A stretch of 64,000 nucleotides of DNA from Saprospiraceae bacterium (GTDB lineage Bacteria > Bacteroidota > Bacteroidia > Chitinophagales > Saprospiraceae), in the NCBI GenBank assembly GCA_022448945.1, contig JAKVCV010000012.1, positions 71,268 to 135,267 of the forward strand, given 5' to 3'. The notes beneath the pieces were generated by a model. It saw only the letters and a program-made list of their open reading frames with translations, did no database searches and had not been told where the DNA came from. The position numbers and the translations under genes were made by a program. Within the stretch, counting starts at the first letter, position 1; every line of letters starts with the position of its first letter. This document shows, one piece after another, positions 8,481 through 17,949 of this stretch.

Positions 8481-9488
8481 TTATTCAAATCCATTAACCC
8501 CATTTACAGTAGTATATTTAAACTGTACTTTTTTGTCAGGATAGATATATTTAAAAGCTGATTGAACCATCAAAGTTCCTTCATGAAAACCACATAAAAT
8601 TAGTTTTAACTTACCGGAATAAGTATTAATATCTCCAATTGCGTAAATACCAGGGATATTTGTACTATAATCTTCTGTATTTACTTCTATGGCAGATCTA
8701 TTGATATTTAGCCCCCAATTAGCTATAGGACCAAGCTTAGGACTAAGGCCAAAAAGAGGAATAAAATGTTCAACTGATATTGTGAATTCTCCTTCCGTTT
8801 TATTCTTTATAGTTACTTCATGGAGATGCCCATTCCCATTTAGTCCAACAACCTGAGCTTCAGTAATTAATTTTATCTTTCCTTCTTTTGCCAATTGTTC
8901 TACTTTCTCTACTGAATCTAATGCACCTCTAAATCCTTTTCGTCGATGAACCATAGTTACTTCTGAGGCGATATCTGACAAAAAAATCGCCCAGTCCAAT
9001 GCTGAATCGCCTCCCCCTGCAATTACAATTTTTTTATCACGATATAATTCAGGTTCTTTAATAATGTATTCTACACCTTTATCTTCAAATTCTGCAATAT
9101 TTGATATAGGAGGTTTTCGAGGTTCAAAACAACCCAATCCCCCTGCAATAGCAATAACTTTAGCAATATGCTTTGTACCCTTATTAGTTTTCAGACAAAA
9201 TCGCCCATCATCAAGTTCTTCTATTGATTCTGCACGTTCACCTAAAGTAAATCCAGGCTTAAAGGGTTCTATTTGTTTAATGAGATTATCAACTAATTCA
9301 CCAGCAAGAATATGAGGAAAACCAGGTATGTCATATATTGGCTTTTTAGGGTAAATCTCTGTTAATTGTCCCCCTGCAAGAGGAAGTGAATCAATTAAAT
9401 GACATCTTAATTTGAGCAGACCAGCCTCAAATACTGTAAATAAGCCACATGGTCCTGCTCCAATAATTAATATATCTGTCTCTATCAT
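8481..9488 (-). CDS. Ferredoxin/flavodoxin--NADP+ reductase, YumC (thioredoxin-reductase-like) type
   Basis: The protein has 335 residues. The FAD site is IIGAGPCGL (10-15 for the Gly pattern), followed by DSLPLAGGQLTEIYPKKPI. The NAD(P) site is VIAGGGDSALDWA, followed by the MVHRRKGFRG stretch that binds the phosphate of NADP. The C-terminal FAD motif is GIYAIGDI. The CxxC redox pair of thioredoxin reductase is absent and the protein keeps the DIPGFP turn, so it belongs to the YumC-type reductases, which move electrons between NADPH and ferredoxin or flavodoxin. The next gene upstream on the same strand is a flavodoxin, its probable partner, and hscB lies downstream. The spacing of about 60-80 bases allows co-transcription. 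Confidence 0.88.
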   Translation of the reverse strand: MIETDILIIGAGPCGLFTVFEAGLLKLRCHLIDSLPLAGGQLTEIYPKKPIYDIPGFPHILAGELVDNLIKQIEPFKPGFTLGERAESIEELDDGRFCLKTNKGTKHIAKVIAIAGGLGCFEPRKPPISNIAEFEDKGVEYIIKEPELYRDKKIVIAGGGDSALDWAIFLSDIASEVTMVHRRKGFRGALDSVEKVEQLAKEGKIKLITEAQVVGLNGNGHLHEVTIKNKTEGEFTISVEHFIPLFGLSPKLGPIANWGLNINRSAIEVNTEDYSTNIPGIYAIGDINTYSGKLKLILCGFHEGTLMVQSAFKYIYPDKKVQFKYTTVNGVNGFE

Positions 9489-9564
9489 TATTATTGATTA
9501 ATTTCTATTTAATTTAAATTTTAAACTAATATTTTCATATAAGACAAGTAGTTATTAAAAAGAT

Positions 9565-10083
9565 TTATTTATCTAAAAATCCTTCATTAACTAGTTGTTC
9601 TACCCATTGCTGTAATCTATCATCTGTCTGTTCAGGTTGATTGTCTTCATCAATAGCAAGACCAAAAAAGTATCCTTCTTCATACAATCCTTTTGAGCAT
9701 TCAAATTCATAACCATTAGTACTCCATTTCCCCATGATTTTTCCACCATTTTGTTCTATTACTTCTCCAATAATACCAATACCATCTACAAAATATTCTG
9801 AATACCCTTCCTGATCACCCAATCCAAAAAGAGCAACTCTTTTACCTCTAAAATCAATGGATTTAAATTGTTCGAAAAATTCATCCCAGTCACTTTGTAA
9901 CTCTCCATCATACCAAGTAGAAAGTCCAAAAATCAAATGGTTATATTGTTCTATTTTTTGAACACTTGCATTAAATATATTAAAGCTGTCAACTTTTTGA
10001 CAGCCTATGATATCAAGCAACACTTCTACAACTTCTTCTGTCATTCCTGTGTCTGAACCCCAAAAAAGTCCCGTTTTGACCAT
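9565..10083 (-). CDS. fldA: Flavodoxin (long-chain)
   Basis: The protein has 172 residues, the usual length of a long-chain flavodoxin. The FMN phosphate loop is GSDTGMTE (9-16), close to the classic TGxT form. The isoalloxazine loops are STWYDGELQSDW (Trp) and GLGDQEGYSEYFVDG (Tyr), and GYEFECSKGLYEEGYFFGLAID is the C-terminal flavodoxin block, of which only its first part needs quoting. It is a cytoplasmic one- or two-electron carrier that can replace ferredoxin under iron shortage. It sits directly upstream of the matching reductase. A strong terminator at 10182-10229 separates it from the T9SS gene before it, so transcription probably starts in the 100 bases upstream of 10083. Confidence 0.92.
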   Translation of the reverse strand: MVKTGLFWGSDTGMTEEVVEVLLDIIGCQKVDSFNIFNASVQKIEQYNHLIFGLSTWYDGELQSDWDEFFEQFKSIDFRGKRVALFGLGDQEGYSEYFVDGIGIIGEVIEQNGGKIMGKWSTNGYEFECSKGLYEEGYFFGLAIDEDNQPEQTDDRLQQWVEQLVNEGFLDK

Positions 10084-10181
10084 AATAAATATCTGAATGA
10101 TTTATTACGCAAAGGTCGTAAAAAAAATTGTATTATTTACTTTAATTCAAACTAAATTGGATTGAATCTAAATAAGTTTTT

Positions 10182-10229
10182 ACATACTAATAAAGGCTGC
10201 CCCTGGAGAGACAGCCTTTATTAGTATGT
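10182..10229 (-). terminator. Strong terminator hairpin of the T9SS cargo gene
   Basis: A perfect 18-base inverted repeat (10182-10199 and 10212-10229, ACATACTAATAAAGGCTG and its complement) encloses a 12-base loop. It begins 26 bases beyond the stop at 10255. It is not followed by a long T run, but the A/T-rich outer stem serves that function in part. Confidence 0.8.
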
Positions 10230-10254
10230 AAGAATATAATATTAATTCAGAAAG

Positions 10255-12006
10255 TTACTCAGATTTGATGAGTTCTTTTACTGTTGAGAATAATGCACTA
10301 TAAACATGAACATAATAAAGAGCCCCGGGCCAATCTTTAGTATCTAAAGTAAAGGTATTTATACCCTTGTTAACAACAACTATTTTAGAAAACATTAATT
10401 GTCCAATTGCATCATAGACAAATATTGTAGCGTTTTTATCTACGGTGGATGTAATCTCTAACGTTGCATTCCTGTCTAAAATAGGATTAGGGAATAAATT
10501 AACTGTTTCTACTTGTCCCTCTTTATAAAGTGAAGCAACTACAGAATGTGTGTAATCTACCGATCCATCAACATTAACAACTTTAACTCGATAGTAATAA
10601 TTTATATTAGGTATAACTGCATGGTCATCTATAAAATAACTCTGCTCTACCTGACTATTACCTATAGCTGGGTGAGTTGTAATAGCTATAAAGTCTGCAT
10701 CGTCTGTACTTCTTTCAAGAACGAAATAATCAACATCTAATTCCTTACTGGTTGTCCAGTCAACTTTTATATATTTATTACTAACAGGACTTGCGAGAAT
10801 ATCAATTATTCTTGTTTCCAATAATATGAGACCTGAAACAACTCCAAAATCTGAAAACCCATTAAAACCATTTCTACTCAGTCCAACTGGAGAAGGACCA
10901 CAATCATTATGTAAAGGGGATGTTATTGGATATTCAAAAACATCATCTTTTGATATTGTATAAAATGTACCTGCCCACATACTAACTGGATCCTGAGGCC
11001 ATATCTTCACCTCATAAGCACCACCAGCAGCAACATTATTTATATCATTAAAAACCCATTCACCATGTCTATTACCCCAAAAATCATTCATAAGGTAACC
11101 GCTACACTCAACTCCAGGCGGCATTGTGTTATTAGGTGAAAAAGCTTCATAATATCCACTCAAAACATCATAGGTATTAGCACCAAATACAAAGTGAAGA
11201 TATTGGAGTCCTTTATTATTGCCATTATTTTGGACTGGATTGGAAGGATCCAATCCAAGTATATATCCATAAGTTCCACCAGCAGGAGAAATTGCCCGGC
11301 GATGCTTTCCAATCACATAGCCTTTATCCATTGTTGACATATTATTTCCACCACTCTGATGCCAGGTATCATTAATATAGTTTGTTAATCCTGAAGTAGT
11401 ATTCATCATTCCAAATTCTGCAGTATATCCTGAACCATTCGGTGGATAGGCCAAAGCGCCTGATGGCCCTATGTCGTGGGTTACTATATTAGTTGCGAAG
11501 TTGGCTCCCAGACCCTGCGGGTCAAAATTTACGGTATTTCTAACATCAGCAACGTATTGTGAAGTAGTTCCTGCACCTGTATTGATTAAATAAACGGCTC
11601 CCTGACTATTATTGACTTCCAGGTTATAAAAAGAACCATCATTTACTCCAATTTGAGAAGTTCCACCACGTACTGCATAGCTACCAGCTATGAACTGTCT
11701 TTCAGTAGTATTAACATCGCTGTTTTCTATAAGTGTAGTACCTGTACCTCTTTGCTGGAACAAAGCATCTGAGTACATGTTGCCTTGCGTTTTAAGTAGT
11801 CCATTATTTTCAAGTAAACCTGTTGGTTGGGTCATGTGGACATCACCCAAAACATGCAATTCAGCACCAGCTTGAATATGAACTAATGCCCCATCATTGT
11901 AAAATTCGTTATTATGCTGTGCCTGAATCGAAAGAGTATAAAAAATTCCAGCAGTAAGTAAAAGTATAAAAAGTATAGATTGTAGTGTAAAATTTTTATG
12001 CCCCAT
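10255..12006 (-). CDS. Secreted T9SS cargo protein of unknown function
   Basis: The protein has 583 residues. The signal peptide ends near SIQAQ (about residue 29). The next part (about 35-130) has GALVHIQAGAELHVLGDV and LENNGLLKTQGN, a pattern common in Bacteroidota surface proteins with a beta-solenoid start. The middle is a large Gly/Asn-rich domain without recognised catalytic residues. From about 400 to 500 it has a fibronectin-like layout (VDWTTSKELDVDYFVLERS, INYYYRVKVVNVDGS). The last 80 residues are a type A sorting domain with LFPNPILDRN, and the chain ends in ELIKSE. It is expected at the cell surface. Other proteins of this architecture are annotated only as hypothetical, so no function is claimed. 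Confidence 0.85.
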   Translation of the reverse strand: MGHKNFTLQSILFILLLTAGIFYTLSIQAQHNNEFYNDGALVHIQAGAELHVLGDVHMTQPTGLLENNGLLKTQGNMYSDALFQQRGTGTTLIENSDVNTTERQFIAGSYAVRGGTSQIGVNDGSFYNLEVNNSQGAVYLINTGAGTTSQYVADVRNTVNFDPQGLGANFATNIVTHDIGPSGALAYPPNGSGYTAEFGMMNTTSGLTNYINDTWHQSGGNNMSTMDKGYVIGKHRRAISPAGGTYGYILGLDPSNPVQNNGNNKGLQYLHFVFGANTYDVLSGYYEAFSPNNTMPPGVECSGYLMNDFWGNRHGEWVFNDINNVAAGGAYEVKIWPQDPVSMWAGTFYTISKDDVFEYPITSPLHNDCGPSPVGLSRNGFNGFSDFGVVSGLILLETRIIDILASPVSNKYIKVDWTTSKELDVDYFVLERSTDDADFIAITTHPAIGNSQVEQSYFIDDHAVIPNINYYYRVKVVNVDGSVDYTHSVVASLYKEGQVETVNLFPNPILDRNATLEITSTVDKNATIFVYDAIGQLMFSKIVVVNKGINTFTLDTKDWPGALYYVHVYSALFSTVKELIKSE

Positions 12007-12363
12007 ATATTAATAGTTTTATTAGGTATACAATAATTTATTTTCAACTTACCATATTGCCATAAATGTACATATAAATTCGCAATTTATCTAGAAAATT
12101 ATCAAAAAAAAGCCTAAAAATCGTGATATATCGACAATTTTAACAAAAAATGGTACAAATATTCATTTTACTGTATTCGAATTTACGCAAATAATATACT
12201 GACATACATCATTTGGGCAATATAAAAATTTACAAATAAAGGGATTTGTGATTTCAGAAAAGAAAGGGGCCTGTCGCATCTGCTTCAAAAAGGAATAATG
12301 TAGTGCTATTAAATAAAAAAATAACTTTTAGGATTTATATCTATAATTCTATCAAGTAGTTAA
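12007..12363. other. 357-base intergenic region without a recognised element
   Basis: Both flanking genes are on the minus strand. No frame, RNA gene or clear terminator was seen. It must hold the promoter of the T9SS gene at 10255-12006, but no full TTG/TAnnTTTG pair was found. Confidence 0.35.
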
Positions 12364-13455
12364 TTAGAGAATAACTCCTTTTTTTAATACTTCAGAATAC
12401 TCAACTTCTCCGGAAATATTCTCATCATGATGATAGTCTAGGGTTGCATTTTTTACCTCGGATGTAGACAATTTACCCCAAAAATTAGGGCCAATACTAA
12501 GTTTTTCAATTACTTTATCTTTACAAGGGGCAAATAATCTTACATGATACTCTTTATAGTTGTAAAAGCTATTATTTTCAATTTTAGATTTTCCTTTATT
12601 ATAGTATTTACAGGATAACTTTAAATTTATATTATTATTTCTGAATGTATTATGATGAACTAAAAAAGAAGAGCGTTTACTCATTTTTTGCAACTTTATC
12701 GCATAATCTTCAAACTTTACAAATTGATTTGAACTAATATCTACAACACCTCCACCCAACATCCATACAATTATACCTGAATGTCTGCCTTTACCTGTAA
12801 ATTTTCTAAGGATATTATCCTTAAAAATTGTTGTACCACCCAACATAATTGAATTACATGCTATCATTTTATTATTTGTTATTGTAGCAAGACTAGTATT
12901 ACGAACATTAATAACACGATTACAATGTTTGAAAACTGATCCATCAATCCAGATTTCAGCCTGCCGTTCTATTTGGATAGCTGTATAACATGCTTCAATG
13001 TTACAATTTGTAATACTAATATTACACCCTTTGGAGCGTATCAGATAAGCTGGAGTTTCGTTGGTTCCTCTAAAAATACATGAATTAAAAGTAACCCCTT
13101 CTTTAGTTGTAGGATTAAAATCATTACAATCTTTAGTAAAAAAGAAACCATTCCAATTACAATCATGTAAACCACTAAAACTAATTTTCTGACTTTTAGT
13201 ACCGGAAGCAACAAGATTACCAGAAACTATCATACGAGTCTCTTTAGCAAATTGAACTTTTGTACCTGGTTCAATTTCAAGGGTAGCACCTTTTACTATT
13301 GTTAAATCAATAGTAATGATATAAGGACTATTTGATTTAGTCCATTTACTATCTTTATCTATATGTTGACCAATAAACGTTGTTGCATTGACATTCGCTA
13401 CAAGAAGACTAAAAAATAACAAACAAAAAAATAGAATCTTACTATACAATATCAT
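12364..13455 (-). CDS. Secreted right-handed beta-helix protein
   Basis: The start was set at the ATG at 13455; a TTG three codons upstream is the only alternative. The signal peptide is MILYSKILFFCLLFFSLLVA with a cut near NVNA. The N-terminal block YIITIDLTIVKGATLEIEPG is the capping pattern of parallel beta-helix proteins. Many short turns follow, such as ISITNCNIEACYTAIQIE, ATITNNKMIACNSI, VVDISSNQFVKF and KIENNSFYNY, which form the helix coils. The end (GPNFWGKLSTSEV) is also frequent in this family. These proteins bind or cleave polysaccharides, but no pectate-lyase catalytic residues can be placed. No T9SS sorting domain is visible, so it may be periplasmic or loosely secreted. Confidence 0.8.
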   Translation of the reverse strand: MILYSKILFFCLLFFSLLVANVNATTFIGQHIDKDSKWTKSNSPYIITIDLTIVKGATLEIEPGTKVQFAKETRMIVSGNLVASGTKSQKISFSGLHDCNWNGFFFTKDCNDFNPTTKEGVTFNSCIFRGTNETPAYLIRSKGCNISITNCNIEACYTAIQIERQAEIWIDGSVFKHCNRVINVRNTSLATITNNKMIACNSIMLGGTTIFKDNILRKFTGKGRHSGIIVWMLGGGVVDISSNQFVKFEDYAIKLQKMSKRSSFLVHHNTFRNNNINLKLSCKYYNKGKSKIENNSFYNYKEYHVRLFAPCKDKVIEKLSIGPNFWGKLSTSEVKNATLDYHHDENISGEVEYSEVLKKGVIL

Positions 13456-13710
13456 AATTAACAATTATTTGGGATAATAATGGGGCATAAATATTGAACC
13501 GATACAAAAAAAATGCGCAAGTCCTTACAAAATTACCAGATTATTTTAATTTTCAAAAGTAATTATATAAAACTTGGTTTTAAATGCAATAAAATTCTAT
13601 ATATCTTAAACGGTACTGTTTTATATTCTGTAGAATAACATGTTTCCCATAAAATCAAGTTTCTATTGTTTTATAAAAATCCATTAAATCACTATAAAAA
13701 AAATTATTTT

Positions 13711-14709
13711 TTAATATCGAATGGATGATGAAACTTTTTTACTTGGCGATTCAACAACTATATACAAAATCCAGGCAACAAACAAACTAACAAAATAACC
13801 GGTTAGAATTACCAAAAACTTTTGAAATGGCAACCGATAAGTATGTGAAAGGAAATTAATTATAGCTTGCCCTACAACAAAGTGAATCAAATACAAAGAG
13901 TAAGAAATCTCTCCTAACCTTCTTGAGAATTTAAAATTAAAAGATGGATAATAATGAATAACAAATATGCAAAAAATGACAACTACCATGTTTGGAATTC
14001 CCAAAATATAATTCACTAAAAATAAACTACAAAAAGACACCAATACATATTCTTTTAGAAGGATAATCTTATATTGAAATAAAACATAAATAATTCCTAC
14101 CAAAAACATGGGCAACCAACGCCATAACAATGCTTTCTCATCGCTGATAAAACTTATTCCAAAAACAAAAACATAAACCGAGAGGCGAATAACAAAATTC
14201 TTATTTTTTAAAGCTATAAAAGCAACAGACAAAAAAAGGTAATATTGAAACTCTACTGCCAGAGACCAATAAATAGGATTTATCCAAGTCTCACCTTCTA
14301 CAAAAGGAATAAGGTATCCTAAATGCAACAAAAAATTACTCCATGAAAATGCAACTATATTACTATGGTGATACCCTTGAAAAACTAAATAAAGCACCGC
14401 AACAATTAATGAAATCAGATAAGGAGGTTCTAAACGAACAAGCCTTTTAAGAATAAATTTTGGCAATCTAGATATTTGATAATTATTATTAAGCAATGAA
14501 ACAGGCAATACGACTCCTGAGATGACAAAAAACATTGGTACACCATATTGGGCATAATAAAAAAAATTACGTATCCATTCAGTTTCAATATAATTGGATG
14601 TACCAAGTACAAAATGATAAAAACAAATAGCGGTTGCGGCTAATCCTCTTAGACTTGTAATTACAGGAATATATGTACGTTGCTTTTGCATAAATTTAAT
14701 TTCAACCAT
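13711..14709 (-). CDS. Acyltransferase family 3 (OafA/YrhL-type) membrane protein
   Basis: The protein has 332 residues and about ten hydrophobic helices. The N-terminal pattern ITSLRGLAATAICFYHF carries the Arg and His typical of the acyltransferase-3 family. VPMFFVISGVVLPVSL, RRLVRLEPPY-like sequence (KRLVRLEPPYLIS) and NPIYWSLAVEFQYYLF follow in the family order, as does SYSLYLIHFVVGQ near the C-terminus. Family members transfer acetyl or other acyl groups across the inner membrane to surface sugars. The first ATG (14709) was kept, but an ATG six codons in (14691) is an equal candidate. It is the last gene of a same-strand run starting with mazG at 17750. Confidence 0.9.
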   Translation of the reverse strand: MVEIKFMQKQRTYIPVITSLRGLAATAICFYHFVLGTSNYIETEWIRNFFYYAQYGVPMFFVISGVVLPVSLLNNNYQISRLPKFILKRLVRLEPPYLISLIVAVLYLVFQGYHHSNIVAFSWSNFLLHLGYLIPFVEGETWINPIYWSLAVEFQYYLFLSVAFIALKNKNFVIRLSVYVFVFGISFISDEKALLWRWLPMFLVGIIYVLFQYKIILLKEYVLVSFCSLFLVNYILGIPNMVVVIFCIFVIHYYPSFNFKFSRRLGEISYSLYLIHFVVGQAIINFLSHTYRLPFQKFLVILTGYFVSLFVAWILYIVVESPSKKVSSSIRY

Positions 14710-14756
14710 TATTCATTTAATCTATACCTTATTGTATAAGCGTTAAAGCGATTATA

Positions 14757-15671
14757 TCATTTTTTGTCACTTGATTTTTGCGCACGCAAAGAAACCATAT
14801 AAACACCTACAAATATTAATAATCCAGCAAATATCATTGTGGTTGTCAACCTATCTTGACCTGCCCCAACTGCTATTACAGATGCTAATAATGGCTGAAG
14901 ATAAATATATGCACTAGATACAGATGCCTTTACAACACCTAAAGCAGCACCATTTAATACGTAAGTTAAAAAAGTAACAAAAACAAGAACAAAGGCAATA
15001 CTCCACATAATTTTTAATGGCATTACATTCCATTTCACTTCCATCATTTGCTCCCATCCAAAAGGTAATACACAGATAGTTCCAAACAAAAACACCCACT
15101 TAAGAGTGGTAAAAGGAGAATATTTATCCATCATTGGTTTTACTAGGACCAAATAACACGCATAAAAAGCTGCATTAATTGCAACAAAGATATTACCCAA
15201 AGTAGGATTAGGAGCATTTGGAATATCAGAACTATTAGTCAAAATTAATATCATCGCACCAACCAGACCCAAAATAATTCCTGCACCTTTTTTCCCGGTA
15301 AGTTTTTCACTAAACACAATCATGGACAAAATCAGTACCAAAATAGGAGTAGTAAGCATAATAAGGGCGCCATTTATAGGCGTTGTGAGATTCAACCCAT
15401 AAAAGAAACACATTTGATTACCTGCTACTCCAAAAACCCCACATAATGCTAAACGAGGTAGATCTTGAGTTTCTACTTTTTCTCTTACAAAAACGAAATG
15501 TGAAACCCAAATCAAGAAAGTGGCTGCCAATACTCGCATCATAATAAAACCAATAGGTTTAACGTAGGGAGTCTCCCCTGCCATAACAGGTTTTGCGATA
15601 GTATAATTAGCAGCATAGATCAGCGCTACCAAGAACATAGCTATATGTGCTAATAAAAGTTTTTTGTTCAT
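14757..15671 (-). CDS. EamA/DMT-superfamily transporter
   Basis: The protein has 304 residues with ten predicted membrane helices in two halves of five, the standard EamA duplication. Landmarks are LLAHIAMFLVALIYAANYTI, the RVLAATFLIWVSH segment, and in the second half AINAAFYACYLVLVKP and SAYIYLQPLLASVIAVGAGQ, which is the conserved P-L-L-A motif region of the family. The C-terminus is basic and cytoplasmic. Transporters of this family export amino acids, metabolites or drugs, so the substrate cannot be named. It is 36 bases downstream of the aminotransferase and 48 bases upstream of the acyltransferase, so co-transcription is likely. Confidence 0.9.
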   Translation of the reverse strand: MNKKLLLAHIAMFLVALIYAANYTIAKPVMAGETPYVKPIGFIMMRVLAATFLIWVSHFVFVREKVETQDLPRLALCGVFGVAGNQMCFFYGLNLTTPINGALIMLTTPILVLILSMIVFSEKLTGKKGAGIILGLVGAMILILTNSSDIPNAPNPTLGNIFVAINAAFYACYLVLVKPMMDKYSPFTTLKWVFLFGTICVLPFGWEQMMEVKWNVMPLKIMWSIAFVLVFVTFLTYVLNGAALGVVKASVSSAYIYLQPLLASVIAVGAGQDRLTTTMIFAGLLIFVGVYMVSLRAQKSSDKK

Positions 15672-15707
15672 ACTAGATAGTTAAAATAAACTAACATAAT
15701 ACTCCCG

Positions 15708-16901
15708 TCATATGAGTGCTTTTACTGCTGCTTTAATTCTATTTATAGCTTCTTTTAATTGTTCTTCTGAAGCAGAATATGCAATGCGAACACAATCGTC
15801 GGCACCGAAGGCTGAACCAGCAACAATAGCAACATGTGCAGAATAAAGAATATATTCACAAAAATCTATTGAATTATTAATCGTTTTATCTCCAAAAGAT
15901 TTACCATAAAGATCACTGATGTCAGGAAAAACATAAAAGGCACCTTCAGGAAAGTTAACCTTAAAGCCATCAATTTCTTTGAGCAAAGAAATCACAAGGT
16001 CCCTACGTTTTCTAAAAGCATTATTCATTTGAGTAGTAGGGGACATATCACTCAATAAAGCATCAGCAGCAGCTTTTTGACCATAAGAATTAGCCCCAGA
16101 AGTAAACTGACCCTGTATTTTGGAACAGGCTTGTGCTACCCATAAAGGTGCAGCCATATAGCCCAGCCTCCAACCTGTCATAGAAAAACCTTTCGAAAAT
16201 CCATTAATAATAATACATCGATTAAATATAGACTCAAATGAAGCTATACTACAATGCCCCCCTTCTGAAAAATTAATGTATTCGTAGATTTCATCAGACA
16301 CAATAAGAATATCAGGATACTTTTCCAGAACCTTAACCAAAGGAGCAAAATCTTCTTTTGTATAAACAGTACCAGTTGGGTTACATGGAGAAGAAAACAG
16401 CACCATCCGGGTATTATCAGTTATTGCAGCTTCTAAATCCTGAGCAGTAATTTTAAAATCAGTTTCAATCGTTGAATTAACAAAAATCGGATTAGCACCA
16501 CTAAGACGGATAATCTCTTTATAGGAGACCCAATATGGCGTGAAAACAAGAACATCATCCCCTTCATTCAAAAGTGATAATGACAGGTTGGCAACACTTT
16601 GTTTTGCACCATTGGAGACTACGATCTGATTTGCACTAAAATCTAAATTATTATCCCTTTTTAACTTAGCGACGATAGCATTTCTCAATTCTAATAAGCC
16701 CGGTACAGGAGTATATTTGGTATAACCCTCCTGCAATGCTCTTGATGCAGCTACTTTAATATGATCGGGTGTATCAAAATCTGGCTCACCCAAACTAAGG
16801 CTTATAACTTCATGCCCCTGACTTTTAAGTTCTCGAGCCAATTGAGCCATCTTTATAGTTGCAGACTCAGCCATGTTTTTTAAACGGTCGGAAACGTACA
16901 T
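15708..16901 (-). CDS. PLP-dependent aminotransferase, class I/II (aspartate type)
   Basis: The protein has 397 residues and full family length. Visible family residues are SLGEPDFDTPDHI near residue 40, TKYTPVPGLLELR, SSPCNPTG with N174, DEIYEYI with D203 and Y206, and the Schiff-base Lys K237 in GFSKGFSMTGWRLGY. The C-terminal Arg that binds the substrate carboxylate lies in CVRIAYSASEEQL. It is a cytoplasmic enzyme that moves amino groups between an amino acid (probably aspartate) and 2-oxoglutarate. The subgroup is that of the Thermus-type AspC enzymes. It lies between mazG and the EamA transporter with short gaps, which fits an operon, though the three functions are not a known pathway. 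Confidence 0.92.
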   Translation of the reverse strand: MYVSDRLKNMAESATIKMAQLARELKSQGHEVISLSLGEPDFDTPDHIKVAASRALQEGYTKYTPVPGLLELRNAIVAKLKRDNNLDFSANQIVVSNGAKQSVANLSLSLLNEGDDVLVFTPYWVSYKEIIRLSGANPIFVNSTIETDFKITAQDLEAAITDNTRMVLFSSPCNPTGTVYTKEDFAPLVKVLEKYPDILIVSDEIYEYINFSEGGHCSIASFESIFNRCIIINGFSKGFSMTGWRLGYMAAPLWVAQACSKIQGQFTSGANSYGQKAAADALLSDMSPTTQMNNAFRKRRDLVISLLKEIDGFKVNFPEGAFYVFPDISDLYGKSFGDKTINNSIDFCEYILYSAHVAIVAGSAFGADDCVRIAYSASEEQLKEAINRIKAAVKALI

Positions 16902-16967
16902 TACTTATGTTTTTTATTCGGATTTAAAGAATTCAAATTATAATTAACATCATAAAAAAACTATAGA

Positions 16968-17750
16968 TCAATCAGGACTTTTTTCTTTTTCAATTTCTTT
17001 GGCTTTCTCCCATAAAGTATCCATCTCTTCGATAGACAAGTCCTTTAGATTTTTCTTTGTATTCGATTCAATAAATTTAAATCTTCTTATAAATTTTTTA
17101 TTAGTATTTTCTAAGGCTGCTTCAGGATCAATTTTTAAAAATCTTGCATAATTAATCAAAGAGAACATAACATCACCAAATTCAGATGCAATTCTTTCTT
17201 TACTTTCCCGATGATCAATTGTCAATTGTAATTCTCCGAGTTCTTCTTCTACATTTTCCCAAACTTCCTGGACATTTTCCCAATCAAATCCAACTTTATG
17301 AACTTTTTCTTGAATTCTGTAAGCTTTCACAATAGCAGGTAGCGCTTTTGGCACACTTTGGAGGATAGATTTACGTCCTTTTTCCTTTAATTTTAGTAAT
17401 TCCCAATTCCTTTTAACCGTTTCCTCATCATCTGCTACAACATCTCCATAAATATGAGGATGCCTGTAAACTAATTTATCACAAACATGATTCAAAACAT
17501 CTTTTATATCAAAAGCATTCTTTTCACTGGCAATTCTTGAATAAAAAACCATGTGTAAAAGAATATCACCAATTTCGCCTTTAAGATCATCCATATTTTT
17601 TTCCTGAATTGCATCTACTAACTCATACATTTCCTCAATAGTAAGGATACTCAAACTCTCCAGTGTTTGTTTCTTATCCCAGGGACATTTCTCTCTGAGC
17701 TCATCCATTATATTTAGTAACCGCTCAAATGCTTTTAATTTTTCTTCCAT
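16968..17750 (-). CDS. mazG: Nucleoside triphosphate pyrophosphohydrolase MazG
   Basis: The protein has 260 residues with two MazG units, as in E. coli MazG. The first unit has KCPWDKKQTLESLSILTIEE, the metal-binding EExxE (E39, E40, E43) and ExxD (E59, D62) pattern in GEIGDILLHMVFYSRIA. The second has VGFDWENVQEVWENVEEELG and a GDVMFSLINYARFL block with the second metal motif. The enzyme cleaves NTPs and dNTPs, including damaged ones, to NMP and pyrophosphate, and in E. coli it can lower ppGpp levels. It is the first gene of a same-strand run. No convincing promoter was seen in the 200 bases upstream, apart from a degenerate TACCTTTA. Confidence 0.92.
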   Translation of the reverse strand: MEEKLKAFERLLNIMDELREKCPWDKKQTLESLSILTIEEMYELVDAIQEKNMDDLKGEIGDILLHMVFYSRIASEKNAFDIKDVLNHVCDKLVYRHPHIYGDVVADDEETVKRNWELLKLKEKGRKSILQSVPKALPAIVKAYRIQEKVHKVGFDWENVQEVWENVEEELGELQLTIDHRESKERIASEFGDVMFSLINYARFLKIDPEAALENTNKKFIRRFKFIESNTKKNLKDLSIEEMDTLWEKAKEIEKEKSPD

Positions 17751-17890
17751 AGTATTAGATCTGATTATTTAGAATGTAAAGGTATAAATTATTGTTTGGA
17801 AAGAGCAGTTACAAAGTAGAGAATTTAGATTTGTTTTTATAGGAATAAAAGGAACCAAAACTATTGTAGCGACAGTTGAAATTATTTATC

Positions 17891-17898
17891 TATATTTG
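17891..17898 (+). promoter_or_regulatory. Possible -7 box before the GNAT gene
   Basis: TATATTTG matches the Bacteroidota TAnnTTTG motif 52 bases before the ATG at 17950. TTG triplets upstream lie at 12 and 24 bases, neither of which is the usual 17-20, so the -33 element is not confirmed. Confidence 0.4.
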
Positions 17899-17949
17899 TT
17901 GCTCGATATCGAAAAAACTCCTCTATTTGCTTGATTTGATAACAACTTT

